Part shown: positions 54,175-63,880 of the stretch, piece by piece | Numbering within the stretch: position 1 is the first letter of the stretch | Layout of the letters: every line of letters starts with the position of its first letter | DNA from: Photobacterium alginatilyticum | GTDB lineage: Bacteria > Pseudomonadota > Gammaproteobacteria > Enterobacterales > Vibrionaceae | Reading direction: 5' to 3' | NCBI RefSeq assembly: GCF_009910675.1 | Contig: NZ_RSEJ01000016.1 | Location: 32,121 to 96,120 of the forward strand | Length of the DNA: 64,000 bases | Translations under genes and position numbers: made by a program | Notes under the pieces: generated by a model | The model's database searches: none | Told to the model about the DNA's origin: nothing | Seen by the model: only the letters and a program-made list of their open reading frames with translations

Positions 54175-54379
54175 CACTATTTAACTGTTGATTCCTGAGG
54201 TTTTTAGGTTAACAAAATGTTGCCAATTGTGGTTCGTGGTGATACCTTCGATGAAGTGCTCGGAAAACAGACTATATCTCTATAACTGAATTTATGTGCC
54301 AGAAGGCTAAAAAACGGTCAGATGAGAGTCATTAAAGAGCGTAATTTCCCGATTCACGGAGCAACAGGAGTTAGCGCGC

Positions 54380-55150
54380 ATGGCAGATGTAGTGGCGCTT
54401 GATGTAAAGGAACTGCATAAGTCTTTTGGTCAGAACGAAGTCCTAAAAGGAATTTCGCTGACGGCTCACCGTGGCGATGTTATTTCAATTATTGGTTCTT
54501 CCGGTTCAGGGAAGAGTACATTTCTTCGCTGCATCAATTTATTGGAAACCCCGACTCAGGGTGAAATCTGGGTGAATGGCGAACTGATAAAAATGAAAAA
54601 TAATCGCCGGGGAGAGTTTTTACCGGTGGACGAAAAACAGGTTCAGCGAATTCGTTCGCGGCTTGCGATGGTTTTTCAGGGCTTCAATCTGTGGTCGCAT
54701 ATGACAGTGCTGGGTAATGTTATCGAGGCGCCTATTCATGTATTGGGGGTTCCCAAGGCCGAAGCTATCGAAAAGGCCGAGGAGTTGCTGAAGAAAGTGG
54801 GTCTGTACGAACGACGTAACTATTACCCGGGCCATTTATCTGGCGGTCAGCAGCAACGGGCTGCAATAGCAAGGGCGCTGGCAGTCGATCCGGAAGTCAT
54901 GCTATTTGATGAGCCGACATCTGCTCTGGATCCGGAGCTGGTGGGCGAAGTGTTGGGTGTCATGCAGGATTTGGCACAAGAGGGCAGAACAATGCTGGTG
55001 GTCACCCATGAGATGGCGTTTGCCCGCGATGTGTCCAACCAGGTGATGTTCTTGCATCAGGGATTGGTAGAAGAACAGGGGCATCCCGACAAATTATTTA
55101 CCAACCCTGAATCAGAAAGGTTACAGCAGTTTATTTCTTCGATTTACTAA
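54380..55150 (+). CDS. Arginine/ornithine-type ABC transporter ATPase
   Basis: A 256-residue HisP/AotP-type ATPase: Walker A GSSGSGKST, VFQGFNLWSHMTVLGNV (Q-loop, polar amino acid type), signature LSGGQQQRAAIARAL, Walker B VMLFDEPTSALDPE, switch VTHEM. First gene of a four-gene operon ATPase-binding protein-permease-permease, the order seen in vibrio arginine/ornithine systems. The 314-bp upstream gap contains an ArgR-like box. Confidence 0.9.
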   Translation: MADVVALDVKELHKSFGQNEVLKGISLTAHRGDVISIIGSSGSGKSTFLRCINLLETPTQGEIWVNGELIKMKNNRRGEFLPVDEKQVQRIRSRLAMVFQGFNLWSHMTVLGNVIEAPIHVLGVPKAEAIEKAEELLKKVGLYERRNYYPGHLSGGQQQRAAIARALAVDPEVMLFDEPTSALDPELVGEVLGVMQDLAQEGRTMLVVTHEMAFARDVSNQVMFLHQGLVEEQGHPDKLFTNPESERLQQFISSIY

Positions 55151-55232
55151 ACTGAGTATTCGGTTTTTTTATCACTGCGTCGGCTTGTTTGGGGACAGGC
55201 CGGTTCAGGTGCAAACACAACAGGAGTAGAAG

Positions 55233-56009
55233 ATGAAAAAATGGATTTTGGCAGCTGCCATGGTATCAGCACTTGGTGCAACATCGGTGCAGGCAAAAGA
55301 CTGGAAGGTTGTACGTTTTGGTATCGAAGGTGCCTACCCTCCATTTAGCTGGACAGAGCCAAGCGGTGAGCTGAAAGGCTTTGATGTTGATATGGCCAAT
55401 GCTCTGTGTAAGGAGCTGCAGGCTAAATGTAAGATTGTTGCCCAGGACTGGGACGGCATCATTCCTTCGCTGCTAGCCCGTAAATACGACGCCATTATTG
55501 CGGCGATGTCGATTACCGAAGAGCGCAAAAAGAAAGTTGACTTCACTGGCAAATACGCCCTTATTCCAAACAAGTTTGTTGCCAGGAAGGGAACGGATAT
55601 TGAGTTCACCAAAGAGGGGCTCAAAGGCGTGAAGGTGGGTGTTCAACGTGCAACAACTCACGATAAATATCTGACAGACAATTATGGAGGTTCTGTTTCT
55701 ATTGTACGTTACGGCTCCTTTGATGATGCTTACCTGGATCTTAAGGCCGGCCGAATTGCCACTATTCTTGGCGATGCCTCAGCGCTTGAAGAAGGCCTGC
55801 TGAATAAGAGCGGTGGTGATGGCTATGAGTTCATTGGACCGTCACTGACCGACCCTAAGTGGTTTGGCGATGGCTTCGGTATCGCTGTGCGTAAGCAAGA
55901 CAAAGATCTCACCAAGCAGCTGGATCAGGCGATTAAGTCTCTGCGTGAAAAAGGCATCTACCAGGAAATTGCAGCGAAATACTTCGCTTACGATGTCTAC
56001 GGTCAGTAA
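55233..56009 (+). CDS. Cationic amino acid-binding periplasmic protein
   Basis: A 258-residue family 3 binding protein: signal ends at ATSVQAKD, then VRFGIEGAYPPFSWTEPSGE, FDVDMANALCKEL and IVAQDWDGIIPSLLARKYDAI, SMSITEERKKKVDFTGKY and GVQRATTHDKYL, the pattern of ArgT/HisJ/AotJ. Arginine, ornithine or lysine is the likely ligand. AGGAG precedes the ATG. A strong stem-loop follows the stop (56037-56066). Confidence 0.9.
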   Translation: MKKWILAAAMVSALGATSVQAKDWKVVRFGIEGAYPPFSWTEPSGELKGFDVDMANALCKELQAKCKIVAQDWDGIIPSLLARKYDAIIAAMSITEERKKKVDFTGKYALIPNKFVARKGTDIEFTKEGLKGVKVGVQRATTHDKYLTDNYGGSVSIVRYGSFDDAYLDLKAGRIATILGDASALEEGLLNKSGGDGYEFIGPSLTDPKWFGDGFGIAVRKQDKDLTKQLDQAIKSLREKGIYQEIAAKYFAYDVYGQ

Positions 56010-56036
56010 AGCGTTGTAGGTATGAGTCTCTAGAGG

Positions 56037-56066
56037 CGAGTTTCGAGCCGGTATGCTCGTTACTCG
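56037..56066 (+). other. Intercistronic stem-loop after the binding-protein gene
   Basis: CGAGT-tt-CGAGC pairs with GCTCG-tt-ACTCG around a 6-nt loop. Such stems protect the upstream message from 3' exonucleases and raise binding-protein levels over the permeases. Confidence 0.55.
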
Positions 56067-56108
56067 TCGCTGGTTACTTTTCCCTTTGCAGTATAAAGGA
56101 GCAACCTT

Positions 56109-56849
56109 TTGTTAGATTTAAAAGGATATGAATGGTCGCTGGTCGAAGGGGCATGGATTACCCTGCAGGTAGCTTTGCTATCGTTAGTACTGGCGATGAT
56201 CTTAGGTATGCTGGGGGCCTTGGCGAAGCTTTCTCCATATCGCTGGGCAAGGGCTATTGCCACCGTCTATACCACGGTGATCCGCGGGATCCCTGATCTG
56301 GTGCTGATGATGCTGATTTTCTTCGGCGGTCAGATGCTGCTAAATGACAGTCTGTACAGCATTAACGAATGGCTCAATAATTACTTCTCCTCGTCGGATC
56401 CGAACCATGAATGGACGGATTACCTGCCGGATTATGTTGAGATCAGCCCGTTTGTTGCCGGTATCCTGACAATTGGTTTTATCTTCGGCGCCTATATGGC
56501 CGAAACCTTCCGTGGGGCAATATTATCGGTCGACAAAGGTGAGCTTGAAGCCGGAAAAGCCTATGGCATGAGTGGTTTCCTTTCTTTCCGCCGTATTTTG
56601 TTGCCGCAGATGATCCGCCATGCCTTGCCGGGATTTGGTAACAACTGGCTGGTATTGCTCAAAACAACCGCTCTGGTATCAATTATTGGCCTCGACGACA
56701 TGGTCCGTAAGGGGGCGCTGGCCGCCGGAACGACCCAGATGCCATTTACCTTCTATATGACGGTTGCTGTTATTTTTCTTATCTTTACCTCTTTTTCCAC
56801 CACGGCTCTTAAGTGGGTAGAGCGTAAATTTAGTATTCATGCGAGGTAA
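56109..56849 (+). CDS. Cationic amino acid ABC permease 1 (HisQ/AotQ type)
   Basis: A 246-residue permease with five membrane segments and the coupling-loop motif ELEAGKAYGMSGFLSFRRIL (EAA). A rare TTG start at 56109 is supported by AAAGGAG with 7-nt spacing and no in-frame ATG nearby. Compared with HisQ it carries an insert around residues 80-110 (LYSINEWLNNYFSSSDPNHE). Partner of the next permease. Confidence 0.9.
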   Translation: MLDLKGYEWSLVEGAWITLQVALLSLVLAMILGMLGALAKLSPYRWARAIATVYTTVIRGIPDLVLMMLIFFGGQMLLNDSLYSINEWLNNYFSSSDPNHEWTDYLPDYVEISPFVAGILTIGFIFGAYMAETFRGAILSVDKGELEAGKAYGMSGFLSFRRILLPQMIRHALPGFGNNWLVLLKTTALVSIIGLDDMVRKGALAAGTTQMPFTFYMTVAVIFLIFTSFSTTALKWVERKFSIHAR

Positions 56850-56852
56850 GTG

Positions 56853-57530
56853 ATGGACTTTAGTATTCTTATTGAGAGCTGGCCACTTTACCTCGAAGGC
56901 TTCTATACCACGGTATGGATGGTGTTTGTTGCCCTGATTGTCGGGCTCATCATTGCAATTCCGATTGGGATCGCCAGAAATAGCAAACTGCCTGTCGTGT
57001 ACGGACCGGCATGGGCGTTTATTTACTTTTTCCGTGGTACACCGTTGCTGATCCAGCTGTATTTGATCTATTACGGATTGAGCCAGTTGATTGTGGTACA
57101 GGGTACCCTGTGGCAGGAAGCCTGGTTCTGTGCGCTGGTGGCTTTTGTTCTTAATACGGCTGCCTATACCGCTGAAATCATTCGAGGTGCGATCAATAGT
57201 ATGCCAAAGGGGGAGATAGAAGCAGCGAAGGCATATGGCATGAGCACGCCACAGGCGTTCCGCCGAGTGATACTACCCAGCTCTTTGCGACGTGCGCTGC
57301 CAGCCTACAGTAACGAAGTGATCTTTATGGTTCATGGCTCGGCTGTCGCCGGTATTGTAACCATTGTTGATCTGACCGGGGCTGCTCGTATTGTCAACTC
57401 ACGCTACTATGCGCCGTTTGAGTCTTTCTTGTTTGCAGGTCTGTGCTATATGGTGCTGACATTTATCATTATCTGGGGCTTCAGGAAGTTGGAAGGTCAC
57501 TGGATGAAGCATCTGCGCCCGCTGACTTGA
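56853..57530 (+). CDS. Cationic amino acid ABC permease 2 (HisM/AotM type)
   Basis: A 225-residue permease: AFIYFFRGTPLLIQLYLIYYG and EAA loop EIEAAKAYGMSTPQAFRRVI, five membrane segments. It starts 3 bp after the previous stop at ATG 56853 with GAGG at 6 nt. It forms the heterodimeric channel with permease 1. Operon ends at the terminator 57581-57604. Confidence 0.9.
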   Translation: MDFSILIESWPLYLEGFYTTVWMVFVALIVGLIIAIPIGIARNSKLPVVYGPAWAFIYFFRGTPLLIQLYLIYYGLSQLIVVQGTLWQEAWFCALVAFVLNTAAYTAEIIRGAINSMPKGEIEAAKAYGMSTPQAFRRVILPSSLRRALPAYSNEVIFMVHGSAVAGIVTIVDLTGAARIVNSRYYAPFESFLFAGLCYMVLTFIIIWGFRKLEGHWMKHLRPLT

Positions 57531-57580
57531 TGGAGACCGCACTGGTATAGAATAGAGCCAGTTTTGCTGGCAAGAAAAGA

Positions 57581-57604
57581 AAGCCCAGATTCTCTGGGCT
57601 TTTT
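57581..57604. terminator. Bidirectional terminator between the ABC operon and xthA
   Basis: AAGCCCAGA/TCTGGGCTT stem, 3-nt loop, T tract on plus and A tract giving Us on minus. Confidence 0.85.
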
Positions 57605-57623
57605 GCATTGCTCGGACTTGCAG

Positions 57624-58430
57624 TTACTTGAATGTCGACCAAATTGGCGCATGATCAGACGGCTTTTCGATCCCGCGCAGCTCATAGTCGATCCCTGCCT
57701 CGACACAGCGCTCTGCCAGTGACGGGGTCGCCAGTACCACATCAATACGCAGGCCACGGTTATCGACAAACCCTTTTGAGCGGTAGTCAAACCACGAGAA
57801 CTTGTCGTCAACATCAGGATGAAGCTGGCGGAAGGTATCGACAAAACCCCAGTCCATTAGTGTTTTCAACCACTCGCGTTCAACTGGCTGGAAAGAACAT
57901 TTTCCTGTTTTCAGCCAGCGCTTGGCGTTGGCTGGCCCGATACCGATATCCAGGTCGATAGGGCTGATATTGATATCACCCATAACAATGACTTCTTCTT
58001 CATTGTTGTGGTGATCGTTCAGGTAACCCATCAGGTCGGCATAGAATTTTTCTTTGGCCGGAAACTTAGTCTCGTGGCTGATGTTATCGCCTTGCGGGAA
58101 ATAGCCATTGAGGACGGTGACTTTTTTGCCGTTGGCCTGCTCGAAGGTTGCCATGATCATACGGCGCTGGGCATCCTCGTCATCGGTCGGGAAGCCTTTT
58201 TTCACCACGACAGGCTCTTGTTTGCAAAGCATAGCAACACCGTAGTGCGCCTTTTGGCCGTGGTGGTAGACTTTGTAGCCCATCGCCTCGACATCCTCGA
58301 GCGGAAAGGCTTCGTCGTGAACTTTGATTTCCTGAAGGCCGATCACGTCAGGCTGATGTTTGTCGATCAGAGCCTGAAGTTGGTGAAGGCGAGCCCGGAG
58401 GCCGTTGATGTTGAATGAGATGACTTTCAT
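57624..58430 (-). CDS. xthA: Exodeoxyribonuclease III XthA
   Basis: 268 residues, the same length as E. coli XthA. Motifs: [25 protein letters not shown] (metal Glu), [24 protein letters not shown] (Asp/Asn), [20 protein letters not shown] and SDHAPIW (catalytic Asp-His). It is the major AP endonuclease and 3'-repair exonuclease. ATG 58430 is chosen; a frame from 58445 adds five residues. Confidence 0.95.
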   Translation of the reverse strand: MKVISFNINGLRARLHQLQALIDKHQPDVIGLQEIKVHDEAFPLEDVEAMGYKVYHHGQKAHYGVAMLCKQEPVVVKKGFPTDDEDAQRRMIMATFEQANGKKVTVLNGYFPQGDNISHETKFPAKEKFYADLMGYLNDHHNNEEEVIVMGDINISPIDLDIGIGPANAKRWLKTGKCSFQPVEREWLKTLMDWGFVDTFRQLHPDVDDKFSWFDYRSKGFVDNRGLRIDVVLATPSLAERCVEAGIDYELRGIEKPSDHAPIWSTFK

Positions 58431-58642
58431 TTTAATTATTCCCAAAGGTTATCAGGCTGTTAACTGGCATTCGTTGGATATTACCATACAACCGGGGAGG
58501 CGGTGAAAGAACTCTTGTTGGTTACGGGTTTAATATTGGGCAAATAGATGAAACTAAATGTTTTGAGACAAGCAAGTTCTTACTTTTAATATATTTACAG
58601 GTGTGATAATTTTCATTCATCTATTTATCAAGCCTAACAATA

Positions 58643-59557
58643 ATGAAACCAATAGATGATATCGATATTCGGTTGCTAAAGCTGTTTTTGGCAATTGCCG
58701 ATAGTGGTGGTTTTTCTGCAGCTCAATATCAATTAAATATGCACCAATCTAGCATAAGTAAAAAAATGAGTGATTTGGAAACGCGGTTGGGAATGACACT
58801 ATGCCAACGTGGAAGAGGGGGGTTTAATTTAACGGCAGATGGCTTAAAGGTTTATGAAACCAGTAGGAAACTGTTTGAACATATCAATGATTTTCAATGT
58901 GAAATTAATGATATACGCAATATATCGAGTGGAAATATCCAGATAGGTTTAACCGATAACCTGGCCACAAATAACCATTGTCACATTCAGACTGCGATCA
59001 GTGAGTTTTGTAAAAGATATTCAAAAGTAAATATCAATACCCATATATTTGATACGGCAATGATCGAAACTAACTTGTTAGACAGTAAGTTTGACGCTGG
59101 TATTACATCACCAGAAGTGTTTAAAAGTGGCCTAAAATATATTTATATTTTTAATGAGCAACAGTATTTATATTGTACCCCTTCGCATCCTATCCTGAGT
59201 TTGGGGCGGACAGTGACAGCTGATGATATCCTGGCATACCCTGTTGTTGACCGTGGTTTGGCCCACCCGGTAACACCGCTGAATCATATTAAAGAGCAGG
59301 CGTATAAATCGAAAACGACGAACATGGAAGCAACAGCACATATGATTCTCTCTGGTCATTTCATTGGTTATCTTCCAGAGCATTATGCTCAAATATGGTT
59401 AGAACGTCAGAAAATGGTAAAAATACCGATAACTGCCGAATTGGAATATAAGCCGAATTTTTATTTGACGATAAATGAGCAGCAAGATTTGTCCTGTGCA
59501 GCGAAAGCCTTGGTTTCTGCTATCAAAGAGGCTCATGGTGTTAATACCGACAGTTAA
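58643..59557 (+). CDS. LysR-family transcriptional regulator
   Basis: A 304-residue regulator with N-terminal helix-turn-helix (DIRLLKLFLAIADSGGFSAA, HQSSISKKMSDLETRLGMTLCQR) and effector domain (~92-295). AT-rich compared with the neighbouring housekeeping genes and with a weak ribosome site. It lies 227 bp upstream of, and co-oriented with, the racemase gene and may regulate it. The 59558-59784 gap is AT-rich with no gene. Confidence 0.87.
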   Translation: MKPIDDIDIRLLKLFLAIADSGGFSAAQYQLNMHQSSISKKMSDLETRLGMTLCQRGRGGFNLTADGLKVYETSRKLFEHINDFQCEINDIRNISSGNIQIGLTDNLATNNHCHIQTAISEFCKRYSKVNINTHIFDTAMIETNLLDSKFDAGITSPEVFKSGLKYIYIFNEQQYLYCTPSHPILSLGRTVTADDILAYPVVDRGLAHPVTPLNHIKEQAYKSKTTNMEATAHMILSGHFIGYLPEHYAQIWLERQKMVKIPITAELEYKPNFYLTINEQQDLSCAAKALVSAIKEAHGVNTDS

Positions 59558-59784
59558 TTAACATTAGCAGTAACAAGTGTTATTGTTGGCTTAATATTTT
59601 GTGGTGATAATATTAAACTGGTTGTATTTTTAATAAGGTATATATAATAGTAATGTCTTGTTTTTGGCCTCTTTCCCTTACTTTATTAAAAAGCCAAGTG
59701 AATATAATAAAATAGCTATTTAATCTTGGAGCTAAATAGATATAACTACGCCCTCTTCGATGTGGTTATTTTGAGGCTCCACCT

Positions 59785-60876
59785 ATGCAACACCCTTCTT
59801 TATCGTTCGACCTTCGTGTAATTGAAGATAATGCCCGGATATTGGGGCGTCTTTGCTGCGATAAAGGGGTTATTCCTGTTGGAATTTCCAAGTTAATAGC
59901 AGGTACGGAGTCGATCGCCCGAGCGATGATACTGGGCGGTATTCAAACGATTGGGGATACACAGCTACAAAACCTGATGAAGATCGCCGATCTTCCTTTG
60001 CGAAAAATGCTGCTACGAAGAGTGTTGTTGTCGGATGTTGAGGATGTTGTTGAGTATGCAGATATTTCTTTGCATACCAACGGTGTAGTACTTGAGGCTT
60101 TGTCGAGAGCGGCGGTCGCGGCCAACAAGAGTCATGAGGTTATTCTTGTTCATAATTTCGACAGTTTGCCTGATACTCCGGCTAATGGCTTCGGTACGGA
60201 AATACTGGTCGAGCAAGTGTTGAGGCTACCGGGCCTGACGTTTGGCGGAATCTGCAGCCAGTTGGCGTGCTATGAAGACTATGAAGGGGGCGCGGCGGGA
60301 GCGGGTTACGCAACCGACTATTCGGCTTATTCGATTTGCTCTGCTGACTGTGCAAGCAGTCATAGTGTCGAGAGCTTACCGGGGGCCGACATTGCAGGCG
60401 TTGTACTCAGGGTGCCTGAAAAAAATAGCCTGCCCAGCCTGACTCAGTTACGTATGGGGAGTGCTTTAATCATGGGGCTCGGTTTAAAGACGACCTTAAT
60501 CCCTGATATGCCCCAGTCCGCAATCAGCCTTGAGGCAGAAATCGTTGAGATAAAAGAAAAGTCTTCTGTGTATATGTACTCCATTCATGCAGAGCAGCCC
60601 AATCACGAGCTGCCGTTCAACGATCGCGGACTCAGGTTAAGAGCCCTGTGTGCTATCGGGAAGCGAGATGTTGATGTTCGACAGCTAACGCCTGCTGATG
60701 ATGGCATTATGATTATCGGGGCTACGGATAAGGTGTTGATTCTTGATATCACTGATGCCAATACCTGCTATCAAATAGGTGAGCCCCTGCAATTTCATCT
60801 TTCATATTATGGTGTATTGCAATGCATGGCCTCGGAAGCGGTTTCTAAACACTACTGGTGTTTGCTCCGTGGCTAG
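59785..60876 (+). CDS. Alanine/ornithine racemase-like PLP enzyme
   Basis: A 363-residue fold-type III PLP protein: N-terminal FDLRVIEDNARIL, PLP-lysine K36 in VGISKLIAG, IGDTQLQNL, and barrel motifs FGGICSQLACY and LTQLRMGSALIMG (the RxG binding the PLP phosphate region), C-terminal beta domain with IIGATDKVLILDI. The layout fits the ornithine racemase (Orr)/YhfX group rather than classical Alr. GAGG precedes ATG by 8 nt. Nearby cationic amino acid ABC genes make ornithine or arginine plausible substrates (inference). A ~30-residue insert at ~165-200 (GGAAGAGYATDYSAYSICSA) is unusual. Confidence 0.75.
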   Translation: MQHPSLSFDLRVIEDNARILGRLCCDKGVIPVGISKLIAGTESIARAMILGGIQTIGDTQLQNLMKIADLPLRKMLLRRVLLSDVEDVVEYADISLHTNGVVLEALSRAAVAANKSHEVILVHNFDSLPDTPANGFGTEILVEQVLRLPGLTFGGICSQLACYEDYEGGAAGAGYATDYSAYSICSADCASSHSVESLPGADIAGVVLRVPEKNSLPSLTQLRMGSALIMGLGLKTTLIPDMPQSAISLEAEIVEIKEKSSVYMYSIHAEQPNHELPFNDRGLRLRALCAIGKRDVDVRQLTPADDGIMIIGATDKVLILDITDANTCYQIGEPLQFHLSYYGVLQCMASEAVSKHYWCLLRG

Positions 60877-60987
60877 CCACGACCGTTTATTCAGAAACTT
60901 CGAACAATATCATCAAATCCTTGATGCCGATCTTCAGTAAAGAAGCGCTTATACTCAAAGCCAATTAATCGATATGAGGTGGTTGTG

Positions 60988-61950
60988 ATGGGTAAGCTGG
61001 TAAACGGAGTGTGGCAGGATGTTTGGTATGACACCAAGTCGAGTGACGGTGAGTTTGTGCGCGAAGATGCAGGCTTTCGCCATTGGCTAACGGCTGATGG
61101 TAACAGTGGCCCTGAAGGGCAACAGGGCTTTAAGGCTGAATCCGGACGCTACCACCTTTATGTGTCACTGGCCTGCCCCTGGGCGCACCGAACCTTGATT
61201 TTCCGTCATCTTAAAGGATTGGAGCCACATATCGATGTGACGGTGGTGAGTCCTGATATGGGTGAGCAAGGTTGGGTGTTTAGTGAGCCCGAGCCGTTGT
61301 ATGGTTTTCAATATATGCACCAGCTCTATACCAAAGCCAAGTCGGATTACACTGGCCGGGTAACGGTTCCCGTATTATGGGACAAACAAACCCAGATCAT
61401 TGTCAGCAATGAGTCGTCAGAAATCATCCGGATGTTTAACTCGGCGTTCAATGGCATTACTGGCAATCATGATGATTATTATCCGCAGGCATTGCAGGCG
61501 GATATCAATGAGTGGAATGAATATATCTATCCAGCCATCAACAACGGTGTGTATCGCTGCGGCTTTGCGACCACGCAGGAAGCCTATGAGGCAGCATTTG
61601 CAGAACTGTTTGCAGCATTAGATAAGGTTGAAAATCACCTGGCAGGGAGTCGCTACCTTGCCGGTGATACATTGACAGAAGCGGACTGGCGCCTGTTTAC
61701 AACCTTGGTCAGGTTTGATGCCGTCTATGTTGGCCACTTTAAATGTAACCTCAAGCGGATTGCTGATTACCCGAATATTCAAGGTTATCTCAAAGAGCTA
61801 TATCAATATTCAGAAGTGGCAGAAACGGTCGATTTTCACCACATCAAGCGTCATTACTATTTCAGTCATACCATGATCAATCCGACTGGCGTTGTTCCGC
61901 TAGGACCGGAGTTGGACTTGTTGTCTTCTCACGGTCGTGATCGACTGTAA
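60988..61950 (+). CDS. yqjG: Glutathionyl-hydroquinone reductase YqjG
   Basis: A 320-residue Xi-class glutathione transferase: N-terminal GVWQDVWYDTK, catalytic Cys63 in SLACPWAHRTL, VPVLWDKQTQIIVSNESSEI and the C-terminal all-helical domain with TEADWRLFTTLVRFDAVYVGHFKCN. It reduces glutathionyl-hydroquinones. ATG 60988 has AGG at 9 nt. Convergent with the receiver-TPR gene, 23 bp apart. Confidence 0.92.
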   Translation: MGKLVNGVWQDVWYDTKSSDGEFVREDAGFRHWLTADGNSGPEGQQGFKAESGRYHLYVSLACPWAHRTLIFRHLKGLEPHIDVTVVSPDMGEQGWVFSEPEPLYGFQYMHQLYTKAKSDYTGRVTVPVLWDKQTQIIVSNESSEIIRMFNSAFNGITGNHDDYYPQALQADINEWNEYIYPAINNGVYRCGFATTQEAYEAAFAELFAALDKVENHLAGSRYLAGDTLTEADWRLFTTLVRFDAVYVGHFKCNLKRIADYPNIQGYLKELYQYSEVAETVDFHHIKRHYYFSHTMINPTGVVPLGPELDLLSSHGRDRL

Positions 61951-61973
61951 TTTAGTTGTACTCTCGTGCCGGA

Positions 61974-63704
61974 CTAACTGGCAAGTGGCGTCTGGCTACT
62001 GGCGGGTAGGTAGTGGCTGACTCTCTTCCTGTAAGTTAGTGCAAGCCGCATCTGGCGAGGGGGTTGTTGCGGTTCACTCATCAGACTCAGCACACTATCG
62101 CGCCATTGTGTCAGATCATCCGGTAATGGCATGGCGGAAACGGCTTGCAGGCTTTGCCGAACCTTGTCCTCGTTAAATTGCTTCAGAAGATACAGACACT
62201 GCAACCGTCCTATGTGTGCTTCACTGCAGTAGGGGTAATCAATGAGAATGTGTTCGTAGAGAATTAGGGCCTGGTCTGCCTGATGAATATCAAACAGCTG
62301 ATAGCAATGGGCGAGGGTACTTTCGAGATTTCTCACTGACTGTATCAGTGCTTCATTACTTCTCAGGGCATCAAGGCGGTTTTGGCTATGGCCATCAAAC
62401 TGATCGCGTAGTTTCAAGGCTCGGTTTATCTCGCCAATCAGCTTTGTTTCGCCAAGGTGAACCAAGGCAGGCAGCACATCGGCCAGAATCACCGAGGGCA
62501 GCTTGGTAATAGAGTCGAAGTAGGTCGACAAACCGAGTAGGAGCCGCCGCTTGGCCTTGAGGGGCTGATCTTGAGCCAGGTAGAGCCTGGCAAGCGTAAT
62601 ATGACCAAAGCAATCCAGGAAGGGTTGCTGAATCGGCAGCAGCCTTGAATGGGCACGATGGTGGATCGCTTTCAGTTCCTGTCGAAGAAGCCTGCGGCTT
62701 TTACTTGATGATTGAGCAAAGTACAGTTGTTCAAAAATCGCGGTAAATTCGGCAAAGCGAATGATCCAGCCGATATCAATAATAGGTAGCCGTGAGGCAA
62801 GTGTCTTTCCTGCAGTAACAAGGTTCTCTGTGTTATTCAGATCTGCGGCCAGTTGGGCAACTCTCAGTGCCCGGTGGCTGATGCTCGGAGTGAAGCTTAA
62901 GGCGGTTTCGGCTGTTGTGAGCGCTTCGTAATAGTGTTGGCTCTCTTCCTGATAATGAGACAGGCAGTCGTAGGCATCCATAATAAGCGGCGAACGTTTG
63001 ATAAGCTGCTCAAGTACCGCAATAGCATCGGCCAGCATGCCCTTATGGTGAAGAAGGCGAGCTTCAATCAGACTTATCTGATGGGTGGGATTTTTTCGTT
63101 TTAAAATAGTGGTAATCTGCTCGGCCTGTTCCCATTGCCCGGATTCAATCAGCAAATCCAGTAATAAAGCTTCAATTCGGTGGTTATGTCCCTGTTCTCT
63201 CAACTGTTTTTTGCACAGCTCAATGGCTGTATTGAGCCCTTGTTCCTCCAGCGCTTCGTAAATCGGTTTGCGCTCGATGCAGGCTGTACGCACTTCAGCT
63301 AGTTTTTTCTTGAGTCCTGACAGGGTAACGGGCTTGGTCATAAAGCTGTCGGGCTCAACCGCCATCGAGGTCAGGATCACCTCGGTAGAGGCATCGCCGG
63401 AGATCATTATGATGCCGCAATCAGCCGAGATATATTTACGTTTTCTCAGCAGACAAAGCAGTTCAAAGCCGTTGAGGGTGGCGTCAAGGTGGTAGTCGGT
63501 CAGCAGCAGATCGTAATGATGCTTTTTACAGCTTTCGACAGCTTGTTGATGGGTGAGCGATACGTCGATATTGCGGAGGCCAAGGTTGTTCAGCAGGCTT
63601 TTTAACATGGCCGCAGCTGTTCGCTGATCATCAATAATCAGTACTCTTAACTTACTGAAGTCAATATCCATTGACTGAGAATTGCTGCTCAGGATCTGGG
63701 CCAT
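61974..63704 (-). CDS. Response regulator with C-terminal TPR-like helical domain
   Basis: A 576-residue protein. The receiver (~15-135) is intact: D25/D26, phospho-acceptor D70 in LLTDYHLD, S102, K124 in MTKPV. The remaining ~430 residues are helical repeats of TPR type (AIAVLEQLIKRSPLIMDAYD, EALTTAETALSFTPSISHRA), with no DNA-binding, GGDEF or kinase domain, so output is probably by protein-protein contact. ATG 63704 follows a GGGGG ribosome site. No sensor kinase gene is adjacent. Confidence 0.85.
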   Translation of the reverse strand: MAQILSSNSQSMDIDFSKLRVLIIDDQRTAAAMLKSLLNNLGLRNIDVSLTHQQAVESCKKHHYDLLLTDYHLDATLNGFELLCLLRKRKYISADCGIIMISGDASTEVILTSMAVEPDSFMTKPVTLSGLKKKLAEVRTACIERKPIYEALEEQGLNTAIELCKKQLREQGHNHRIEALLLDLLIESGQWEQAEQITTILKRKNPTHQISLIEARLLHHKGMLADAIAVLEQLIKRSPLIMDAYDCLSHYQEESQHYYEALTTAETALSFTPSISHRALRVAQLAADLNNTENLVTAGKTLASRLPIIDIGWIIRFAEFTAIFEQLYFAQSSSKSRRLLRQELKAIHHRAHSRLLPIQQPFLDCFGHITLARLYLAQDQPLKAKRRLLLGLSTYFDSITKLPSVILADVLPALVHLGETKLIGEINRALKLRDQFDGHSQNRLDALRSNEALIQSVRNLESTLAHCYQLFDIHQADQALILYEHILIDYPYCSEAHIGRLQCLYLLKQFNEDKVRQSLQAVSAMPLPDDLTQWRDSVLSLMSEPQQPPRQMRLALTYRKRVSHYLPASSQTPLAS

Positions 63705-63841
63705 TACGCACCCCCGCGTTAGCACTAAATATGCACTTGGTTTTACCTTAGCGTGATTTGTGGAATCGGTATAGTCTCAAAAAAGAGATTCTTCTTAAAT
63801 GGTAGTCTTTTTTTGAGTTAGTAAGAACAAAAAAACAGCAC

Positions 63842-63872
63842 AAAAAAAGCCAGTTGCTTGCGCAACTGGCTT
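63842..63872 (-). terminator. Terminator of the tRNA-Tyr transcript
   Basis: GCCAGTTGC/GCAACTGGC stem with a 4-nt loop; the minus strand continues into a seven-T run. Confidence 0.85.
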
Positions 63873-63880
63873 ATAAATGA

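Noticed and set aside
58604..58620. CRP-like TGTGA-N6-TCATT just before the LysR gene
   Set aside because: Right half matches only 3 of 5 and spacing to the start is unusual.
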